Below, piece by piece: positions 1-5,222 of a stretch of DNA of 5,222 nucleotides. The stretch is taken from assembly GCA_021807065.1 (NCBI GenBank), contig JAKAPO010000186.1, forward strand, positions 1 to 5,222, read 5' to 3'. The notes under the pieces are model-generated. The model was not told the origin of the DNA. It saw only the letters and a list, made by a program, of their open reading frames with translations, and ran no database searches. This DNA comes from a bacterium. GTDB lineage: Bacteria; Vulcanimicrobiota; Vulcanimicrobiia; Vulcanimicrobiales; Vulcanimicrobiaceae. Within the stretch, counting starts at the first letter, position 1, and every line of letters starts with the position of its first letter. Position numbers and translations under genes: made by a program.

Positions 1-1052
1 CAACTCTGCGCGCGGACGCAGCCGTTAGACCTTCGACCGATGGCGCCCGCGGTATCGTTGCTCATCTCGTAACCGCTTAGAATGCCTGCGCGCACGATGT
101 CGGAGACGCCGGACGCAGTTCCCTCATCGTCATAGCCGCAGGTTGCCATGCCGAGTGGCAGCGTGTTATCGACGACGATCGTCACGTGCGGCGATCCAAA
201 TCTCAGTTTGCCGAGTTGCGCGATCTCGAGGAAACTCGTGCCTGAAAAGTTTGCTTCCCAGCCCAACACGCGATCGAGTTCCGCGGGATGGCCGCAAGAC
301 TCGTGAATCTGGAGTGAGACTTGCGAACCGCCCAGAACCAAATCGAAGGTTCCGCTCGGGCACTGCGGTGCGCGTAACAGCGCCAAGGCTTCTTCACCTA
401 TGCGCTGTGCGTTCTCCCGAAGCGCGGCCTTCTCCACGATTTCCCAGCCACCGGACTGATAGAGCCCGACGTCACCGGGGAACGTGCGCGTCTGTGCTTC
501 GCCCGCGTCGATGGCCATCGCCTGTATGCCGCATCCGCTCTGAACGAGATGCTGCGCGATTCGCGTTCCGTTCGTGCCGTAGAGTGTCTTGTCGCTGCTC
601 CAGAGGTCCAACCACGCACGCCCTACGGCAATTTTCGCTCCGGCATGAAGCAGTTTCTCCGCTTCCAGCAGCAGCGCGACGCGTTCGCCGAGCGAGACCG
701 TCGACGGATCGCGGACAACCGCGGTTGCGTAACGATCGACGTACGAGCTTGGCGGCGGCGAACCGATGCGCCGACGTGCAACTGCGGCGCTCGCTCGAGC
801 GATCTCGCACGCACGCGCGGCGGCTTCGTCATAGCCGCGGTCGGTAAAATCGTCGCTCGCTGCGAACCCCCACGTACCGCCGACGAGCGCGCGAACGCCG
901 TACCCGGCCGACGTCGAATCCGCGAGTGCTGCGACGACGCCGTTGCGTACTTCAACGCGTTCGCTGCGCGCCGTCTCGAATCGGACGTCGGCAAACTCGG
1001 CCCCTCGGGCAAGGGCGGTATCGAGGACGCGGGCTGCGGCTGCGTCGCTCAC
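1..1052 (-). CDS. tldD: TldD-family zinc metalloprotease, 3' end cut by window edge
   Basis: TldD/PmbA-family metallopeptidase; in characterised bacteria TldD pairs with TldE (PmbA) to trim unfolded or modified peptides, for example in microcin B17 maturation and CcdA degradation. The frame is open from a GTG at 1052 to the left edge, giving 350 complete codons and no stop. The N-terminal part (about residues 1-120) fits the first PmbA/TldD domain, with EFADVRFE and GYGVRALVGGTWGFA. The metal-binding motif HESCGH is at residues 250-255 (positions 288-305), followed by PAE and later FSGTSF. Then come TIVVDNTLPLG and GYDDEGTASG, as in TldD and unlike PmbA/TldE, which lacks the histidine motif. 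The last visible residues (RSNGCVRAQSW) match the stretch just before the family's PRMTN region, so roughly the C-terminal quarter is missing. The GTG start overlaps the upstream stop by 4 bases and has a GGAGAAGAG ribosome site. The partner TldE is not in the window and may lie beyond the left edge. Confidence 0.93.
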   Translation of the reverse strand, partial: MSDAAAARVLDTALARGAEFADVRFETARSERVEVRNGVVAALADSTSAGYGVRALVGGTWGFAASDDFTDRGYDEAAARACEIARASAAVARRRIGSPPPSSYVDRYATAVVRDPSTVSLGERVALLLEAEKLLHAGAKIAVGRAWLDLWSSDKTLYGTNGTRIAQHLVQSGCGIQAMAIDAGEAQTRTFPGDVGLYQSGGWEIVEKAALRENAQRIGEEALALLRAPQCPSGTFDLVLGGSQVSLQIHESCGHPAELDRVLGWEANFSGTSFLEIAQLGKLRFGSPHVTIVVDNTLPLGMATCGYDDEGTASGVSDIVRAGILSGYEMSNDTAGAIGRRSNGCVRAQS

Positions 1053-3169
1053 GGATGCTCTTCTCCGGCGACGATAGCGCGAATGTCGCCGATGACGATT
1101 TCACCTCGCGGTTGGGCTGTAGCCGCCGTGCCGATCACGTAGAAGCCGACCAGCCGCGCGGGCCGCAGCATCCCGTGCCCGAAATGCACTACGACGCGGC
1201 GCTGCCCGGGGGTGTCGAGCGCCGTAGCGGTAACGAGGAACTGTTCGTCGTCCGCATTGCGCAGCGCGATTCGTAGCAGCGCACCGCTGCCGTCGTCCTG
1301 CAAATCGAAACTGACGCCAATGGTACCGGCAGGCAGTTGCTGCTCGAGGACGGCGTACGCGGCGCGTTCCTGCGGGCCGAGGGCGAACTGCAAGCGAATG
1401 CACGACGCGCAGGACAGGTCCGGTGTCGCAGCGCCCGGACCGCCACCCGGAAACGTGAGGAAGCGCACGCGCTCGCCGAGTCCGAGCGCCTCCTCGTGGC
1501 TGCCCACGGTGACGCGCACCATTGCGGTCTCGCTGCCGAGCTGCACGCTTACGTCCGCGTTACGATCCTCCGCGGTGAAGGTACCGGCATCGTCTATCGC
1601 GCCGCTGCTGGCGCTCCAGCGAAGCCGTTGAGGCAGCGTCAGCTCGTAGCCGTTTGCATCGAACGCGCGCACGTGCAGCGCGATGCTCTGGTGTGGATCG
1701 ACGTTTGGATTCGCCGGGAAGATGGTTACGCGCGCAGGCGACGCGTCAACCGTGACGGGTATCGATCCGGTCAAGTCTCCGGCACGTAGGCGGATCACTC
1801 CGCTTCCGGCCTGAGCTGCAACGAAACGCCCGTCCACGATGCTTCCCAGCATTGCGGGATCGACCATCGCCTCGACGGTGAATTGCGTGCTGACGGGATG
1901 ATCGTTCGCGTCGACGGTGGCGAGACGCAACGGTACTCGCGCGCCCGGAAGTGCGCGAATCGTTTGCGGATCGGAAACGATACTCGCAGCCGCGCCGACC
2001 GGTGCGGTATCGTAGACGAAGAGGCCGTCGGCGACGCGGCGCTGCATGCCGTCAGAGGGAGAACTCACGAGGTTTGCATCGGGCTCTCCCGGGAGATGCA
2101 CCGCGATCTCCGACGAGCCGCCCCCGTCCAAAGCCATACCGTCCGTAGCGCCGAGAGCCACCATCAACGCGGCGAACTGCGGGCGGGTCAGTCCGATGCT
2201 TCGCTCCGGCTGGCGGCCGTCGACTTCGATGAGCAAGAGCGTCCCATCCGGTTCCAGCGCCGCACCCGATGAAGGAATGCGGTGGTCGAACGCGCCGCCT
2301 CTCGGCCCATCGGGATCGTCAAACCAGCGGCCGTCATGAAGGATCAGCGGCCCGCCGCCTATCGCGCTGCTGATGTTTTCCAACGGAATGGGTGCAATCG
2401 CGCCGGTAACGGTAATTGCGTCGCCGGGTTGCGGCCGTGCCGACGGGTAAGCCGCGGACGTCTGCGCGCTCAAAGCGAGGTAGTATCCTGCGCTCTGTTG
2501 CGGTTCGTTGGATCCATTGCCGCTTACGCGGTATGTTCCGAACGGCGCGCTCGAGAGCGGCTGCAGCGGTATCAGAGTATCCTCCGAATCAATTGCCACG
2601 CTACCAAATGCCGGCGTTATCAACGTCATGAGATCGCCCGTCGTGGGGAGCGTGTCGATGCCGCCCAACGGAAACGTTTGCGTTCCAATTTGCACCGATC
2701 CCGAGAAAGAGAACTCGGCGAATTGCGCGGTCCCGTTACGCAGGATCGCGAGCGCATACCGTTTGCGCGGCGTGCGAATCAGCATGCCGTCGCGAACGAC
2801 GATATTCGTTGGGTGATTTGTCCTGCCGATATCGAAGTAATCACCGTTGATGCCGGCCATCGCGCCGGTGCGGCGCGCCATCGACGTCACCGTTTCGGGG
2901 TCAGGTCCGAGAACGTCGTTTGCGAGAACCGTACCGACACGAACATCCGGGTCTTTGAGATTCACGGCAACGACGTGCACCGAGATCGGACCGCTTTCGG
3001 TCGACAGCTCGTAGTAGCCGTACTCGACGCCGGGAGCGATACGTTCGATGGTCGGTGCCTGCAGGAGAACGCGTGGAAACGGAGGGCGAAGGTCCAAATG
3101 CACCGGCAACGCGGCGGCGTTCGCCCAGATCGGGAGAAGCGCGACGACGAGCGCGAAGAGAGTTTTCAC
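1049..3169 (-). CDS. Secreted phosphodiester glycosidase (NAGPA/DUF2233 family) with Ig-like domains and C-terminal beta-sandwich
   Basis: The 706-residue product starts at GTG (3169). Residues 1-18 form a typical signal peptide (MKTLFALVVALLPIWANA, A-N-A cleavage site), so the protein acts outside the cytoplasm. Residues about 95-388 are the phosphodiester glycosidase domain, related to the mammalian mannose-6-phosphate uncovering enzyme. Visible family motifs are GINGDYFD (106-113), GGGPLILHDGR (271-281), RIPSSGAAL (297-305), EVDGRQ (315-320), ALDGGGSSEIAV (346-357) and RRVADGLFVYD (377-387). Two Ig-like/Big-type repeats follow (about 393-476 and 477-556). The last about 140 residues (562-700) look like a beta-sandwich of the carbohydrate-binding kind and contain CASC at 587-590, the only cysteines in the protein. 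Family members cleave sugar-phosphodiester linkages; the substrate here is unknown. The start overlaps the propeller gene's stop by 4 bases and has no clear ribosome site, which suggests coupled translation. The enzyme domain is confident; the C-terminal domain call is shape-based. Confidence 0.88.
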   Translation of the reverse strand: MKTLFALVVALLPIWANAAALPVHLDLRPPFPRVLLQAPTIERIAPGVEYGYYELSTESGPISVHVVAVNLKDPDVRVGTVLANDVLGPDPETVTSMARRTGAMAGINGDYFDIGRTNHPTNIVVRDGMLIRTPRKRYALAILRNGTAQFAEFSFSGSVQIGTQTFPLGGIDTLPTTGDLMTLITPAFGSVAIDSEDTLIPLQPLSSAPFGTYRVSGNGSNEPQQSAGYYLALSAQTSAAYPSARPQPGDAITVTGAIAPIPLENISSAIGGGPLILHDGRWFDDPDGPRGGAFDHRIPSSGAALEPDGTLLLIEVDGRQPERSIGLTRPQFAALMVALGATDGMALDGGGSSEIAVHLPGEPDANLVSSPSDGMQRRVADGLFVYDTAPVGAAASIVSDPQTIRALPGARVPLRLATVDANDHPVSTQFTVEAMVDPAMLGSIVDGRFVAAQAGSGVIRLRAGDLTGSIPVTVDASPARVTIFPANPNVDPHQSIALHVRAFDANGYELTLPQRLRWSASSGAIDDAGTFTAEDRNADVSVQLGSETAMVRVTVGSHEEALGLGERVRFLTFPGGGPGAATPDLSCASCIRLQFALGPQERAAYAVLEQQLPAGTIGVSFDLQDDGSGALLRIALRNADDEQFLVTATALDTPGQRRVVVHFGHGMLRPARLVGFYVIGTAATAQPRGEIVIGDIRAIVAGEEHP
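1058..1066 (-). promoter_or_regulatory. Ribosome binding site of the tldD-like gene
   Basis: The purine-rich run GGAGAAGAG ends 5 bases before the GTG at 1052; its GGAG core is 10 bases away. It lies inside the last codons of the upstream glycosidase gene. It supports the GTG at 1052 as the true start, because no other good start plus ribosome site is seen nearby. It is the only clear Shine-Dalgarno sequence among the three gene junctions. Confidence 0.7.
3116..3169 (-). other. Signal peptide of the phosphodiester glycosidase
   Basis: It encodes residues 1-18: one Lys in the n-region, a hydrophobic core LFALVVALLPIW, and A-N-A before the predicted cut after Ala18. There is no lipobox cysteine, so a type I signal peptidase substrate is expected. 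It also supports GTG 3169 as the start. Confidence 0.82.
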
Positions 3170-4359
3170 CGAGATATGGCTAGCGCCAAAGGGTAGCCGC
3201 CGGTGTGAAATGGAGCGCCTCGCACGCGGGAGAGCGTTCGCGTGTCGAATACGTCAACCTCGTTGCTCCCGGCGCATGGAACGAACAGGCGGTGCGCGCG
3301 CTTTTCAACGAGGGGCTGCCAGGGAATAGAGCACGTGCGCAGCGGAGCGCGGCGCTTGCGCAGCGTACGCGCGTCGAGCACGTCGACGACGTTGGACTGC
3401 TCGTCCGTAACGAAGAGCCGTTCCGCCCCGCTGTCCAGCGCGATCCCGACCGGCAAATCCAGTGCGGCGCTCCGTTTGAGGATGCGTGGGCGCGGATAGA
3501 GCGCAATCTCGCTGACCGATCCTGGTGCGTTGAAGAACGAACGTCGCCCCTGGTTCGATACCGCAAACAAGCGCTCTCCGTTCGGCGATAGTGCGAGGCT
3601 GAAAGCGCGCGGGATACCGTCGATACGAGTGATCACCCGCATCGTTCGCGCGTCGACGACGGCAACGTCGCCGCGATCGGTGTCTGCCACGTAGACGCGC
3701 TGACGGCGCGCATCGAGCGCGATGCCTTCGGCAACGCCGGTAACGACGTATTTGGTTCCGCGCGCGCCGACGCGGGCGAGGCCGCCTTCCGCACCGACGC
3801 CCCGTTCGGTAACGAAGATCGCGTGCAACTCGGGGTCCGCGACGAGTTCGTCGCCGAGCGGGACTCCCTCTATTCTGCTTGCGCCCCACGGTGCGAGCGA
3901 AACGCGCGTCAGCGCATCTCCGTCCGTGTCGGTCGTCACGAAACCGTCGCTCATCGGTGCGACGTCGCTGGGAGGTCCGCCGGTTGCCAAGGTGCCGCGT
4001 TGCGCGAACGTTCTTGGATCGTGAAAGACGAGGCCGTCGTCGTATGCTGCAACTGCGATGACCGGGCCACGAGGCGGTGCAACGATTCTCACCGTTCTCA
4101 CGGCGAGAGCACCGGCTGCAGCTGCGACGAGCGTAGACAAACCTGGGTTCGCATTTGCGGGAACGACGTAATAACCCCCTTCGATTCGTCCAGCGCCGAC
4201 GACCGCGAACGTAGCGGGTGATTTCACGCCGGTCAGCCCGAGCGCGAGACGGCTTGCGGGAAGCAGCGAGCGCGTCTGAAAGTCGAAGTGCCCGATCGCC
4301 ATACGATGCACGGCGGAGAGGAGCGCAAACGCGAGGATAGCGGCGAACGCGCGTGTCAT
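3166..4359 (-). CDS. YncE-like beta-propeller protein with N-terminal export/anchor segment
   Basis: The 397-residue protein starts at ATG 4359. Residues 4-17 (AFAAILAFALLSAV) form one hydrophobic segment after a short basic n-region. No clean A-x-A cut site follows, so it could be a signal peptide or a membrane anchor; there is no lipobox. The rest consists of propeller-type repeats of the YncE/40-residue class. The clearest blades are QRVYVADTDRGDVAVVDART (220-239), ERLFAVSNQ (262-270), ERLFVTDEQSNVVDVLDART (313-332) and HRLFVPCAGSNEVDVFDTRT (356-375). The spacing suits a six- or seven-bladed propeller filling the mature chain. The only cysteines, C343 and C362, lie 19 residues apart in the last blades and could form a disulfide after export. 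No catalytic residues are recognised; such proteins usually bind partners or ligands. It sits between the nitrilase-like and glycosidase genes with 4-base overlaps on both sides, so a role linked to one of them is plausible but unproven. Confidence 0.8.
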   Translation of the reverse strand: MTRAFAAILAFALLSAVHRMAIGHFDFQTRSLLPASRLALGLTGVKSPATFAVVGAGRIEGGYYVVPANANPGLSTLVAAAAGALAVRTVRIVAPPRGPVIAVAAYDDGLVFHDPRTFAQRGTLATGGPPSDVAPMSDGFVTTDTDGDALTRVSLAPWGASRIEGVPLGDELVADPELHAIFVTERGVGAEGGLARVGARGTKYVVTGVAEGIALDARRQRVYVADTDRGDVAVVDARTMRVITRIDGIPRAFSLALSPNGERLFAVSNQGRRSFFNAPGSVSEIALYPRPRILKRSAALDLPVGIALDSGAERLFVTDEQSNVVDVLDARTLRKRRAPLRTCSIPWQPLVEKRAHRLFVPCAGSNEVDVFDTRTLSRVRGAPFHTGGYPLALAISR

Positions 4360-5222
4360 ATCCCTTGGGAGCCCATGGTCATCGCATGCACGCGTTCCAA
4401 TCCTTCGGCGATGTCTGTCCCGGGAACGATGAGGGTCTGCTCCGTCTTCGTGAGATCAACCGCGCAACCGGCAATGCGGTAGTCGTCGAAGGTTCCACAG
4501 ACGATCGAGTGATCGGGGTCGACGACGAATGCACGTTTTCCGACGGCATCGATCACGATAACGTACATGCGCGATTCCCCGGCGCGCGCTCGTGCAAGCA
4601 TTTGCGTCCAGGGAGCGTTGCGCGTCGTCCAGAGAGCAAGCCGGTAGCCGGCTCTCCGGTAGGCGGGAAGGACTCCGGGATCGAGCATAGTCGTGTCGTC
4701 GACGAGGGCGAGCGGTACGTCGGCGTCCAATTGCGCGATTCGCTGGGCATCACCTGGCGCGATCGCATACGCGCATTCCAGGATGGCCATGCGCTCCGCG
4801 ATATCGCCGGGAAGCCTCTGGGCGCTGATGGCAATGCGCGCGACTCCGGTTACGTTCGGCGTTCGCGCTACCGGCCTCGGGAGCGCCGCTCGTTGCGGGT
4901 GCGCCTCGCCGATCTCGACCGTCGCAAAGAGCGTCCCCTCTGCGCGTTCGCCTGCGATGGCGACGAGAGTCCCGGTACCGTCGACGATCTGGCTCTTACC
5001 ACAGTAGAGCACCATGCTGCGCTCTACTCCACATTTGTTTGCGGCAACGAACGGAACGCCGTTTTCGAATGCGCGAACGCGGCCGAGGATGTCGGCCTGA
5101 AAGTTCTCAAGTTCGTCGGACGAACGCCCGCTCGAAACCCATGCCGTCGGCATGACGAGCAACTCGGCGTCGCGATCGACGAGCGTTCGAGCGATCTCGG
5201 GCATCCGTCCGTCGGCGCATAT
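4356..5222 (-). CDS. Nitrilase-superfamily carbon-nitrogen hydrolase with degenerate second nitrilase-like module, 5' end cut by window edge
   Basis: Counting the first visible codon (5222-5220) as 1, 288 residues are seen before TGA at 4358-4356. The visible start ICADGRMPEIAR matches the nitrilase nucleophile-cysteine motif (C-x-D-x-R-x-P-E), so Cys2 (5217-5219) is the probable catalytic residue. The catalytic Glu and Lys must lie beyond the right edge. Further family signatures are ELLVMPTAW (20-28), RVRAFENGVPFVAANKCG (48-65) and SQIVDGTGTL (77-86). The domain ends near residue 107. Residues about 124-274 then repeat the fold's landmarks in weaker form: VARIAISAQRLPGDI (127-141), YRLALWTT (193-200), RAGESRMYVIVIDAVG (213-228) and FVVDPD (232-237). 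No cysteine occurs at the nucleophile position there. The ATG at 5204-5202 is internal because the motif extends upstream of it. The reaction is C-N (amide or nitrile) hydrolysis in general; the substrate is unknown. It is the first visible gene of the overlapping cluster. Confidence 0.87.
   Translation of the reverse strand: MCADGRMPEIARTLVDRDAELLVMPTAWVSSGRSSDELENFQADILGRVRAFENGVPFVAANKCGVERSMVLYCGKSQIVDGTGTLVAIAGERAEGTLFATVEIGEAHPQRAALPRPVARTPNVTGVARIAISAQRLPGDIAERMAILECAYAIAPGDAQRIAQLDADVPLALVDDTTMLDPGVLPAYRRAGYRLALWTTRNAPWTQMLARARAGESRMYVIVIDAVGKRAFVVDPDHSIVCGTFDDYRIAGCAVDLTKTEQTLIVPGTDIAEGLERVHAMTMGSQGI
4361..4366 (-). promoter_or_regulatory. Weak ribosome site before the propeller gene
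   Basis: AAGGGA lies only 1 base before the ATG at 4359 (2 bases from its AAGGG core), closer than usual. Together with the ATGA overlap this suggests that translation is mostly coupled to the upstream nitrilase-like gene. Confidence 0.4.
4401..4853 (-). other. Reduced second nitrilase-like module (probable pseudoenzyme domain)
   Basis: This covers residues about 124-274 of the nitrilase-like protein. RAGESRMYVIVIDAVG (213-228) lines up without gaps over 16 residues with RAFENGVPFVAANKCG (50-65) of the first domain, and FVVDPD aligns with QIVDGT. Its start (VARIAISAQ...GDIAERMAILE) resembles the first strand and helix of a nitrilase. The module is only about 150 residues where a complete nitrilase domain is about 260. 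No Cys occurs between C150 and C242, so the nucleophile is absent. The repeat assignment is my own alignment by eye. Confidence 0.62.

Noticed and set aside
143..1142. Plus-strand open frames of 234 and 197 codons
   Set aside because: They lie opposite the tldD-like gene, whose minus-strand translation matches the family throughout. The plus-strand products are Arg/Ala-rich shadows without domains.
2282..3196. 304-codon open frame on the plus strand
   Set aside because: It lies opposite the glycosidase catalytic domain and signal peptide. The translation is Arg-rich and low in recognisable motifs, as expected for an antisense shadow of a GC-rich gene.
3305..3889. 194-codon minus-strand frame inside the propeller gene
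   Set aside because: It is an out-of-frame, Arg-rich reading of the same DNA. The propeller frame carries clear periodic blade repeats.
4356..4359. Possible promoters or terminators at the gene junctions
   Set aside because: All three junctions are 4-base overlaps inside coding sequence. No T-tracts, GC-rich hairpins or convincing -35/-10 pairs were seen.
4361..4370. TCCC/GGGA inverted pair at the nitrilase-propeller junction
   Set aside because: The stem is 4 bp with a 2-base loop, too short for a hairpin. The bases are explained by coding sequence and a weak ribosome site.

Overview
The window is a fully coding piece of a GC-rich bacterial chromosome. It carries four genes, all on the minus strand and all in the same transcriptional direction, so the genes run from right to left. 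Each neighbouring pair overlaps by exactly 4 bases (ATGA, GTGA, GTGA). There are no intergenic gaps, no RNA genes, no mobile elements, no repeats, and no internal promoter or terminator that I can see. The organism cannot be fixed from this sequence. The GC bias and gene mix would suit a deep-branching, poorly cultured bacterial lineage such as Eremiobacterota/Vulcanimicrobiota (WPS-2), but that is a low-confidence impression rather than evidence.

In transcription order the layout is as follows. (1) 5222-4356: a nitrilase-superfamily carbon-nitrogen hydrolase whose 5' end lies beyond the right edge. The second visible codon is the probable catalytic cysteine. Its C-terminal half contains a shrunken second nitrilase-like module without a nucleophile. 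(2) 4359-3166: an exported or membrane-anchored YncE-like beta-propeller protein. (3) 3169-1049: a secreted, multidomain phosphodiester glycosidase (NAGPA/DUF2233 family) with two Ig-like domains and a C-terminal beta-sandwich that carries a lone CxxC pair. (4) 1052-1: the first 350 codons of a TldD-type zinc metalloprotease with an intact HExxxH motif, cut by the left edge.

The overlaps imply one polycistronic message with translational coupling. Two products appear to be exported (propeller and glycosidase) and two look cytoplasmic (nitrilase-like and TldD). All three enzyme families act on amide, glycosidic phosphodiester or peptide bonds, so a role in turning over a peptide- or sugar-containing envelope or secondary metabolite is conceivable. 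That is inference from co-location only. The most unusual item is the tandem active/degenerate nitrilase protein at the right end.
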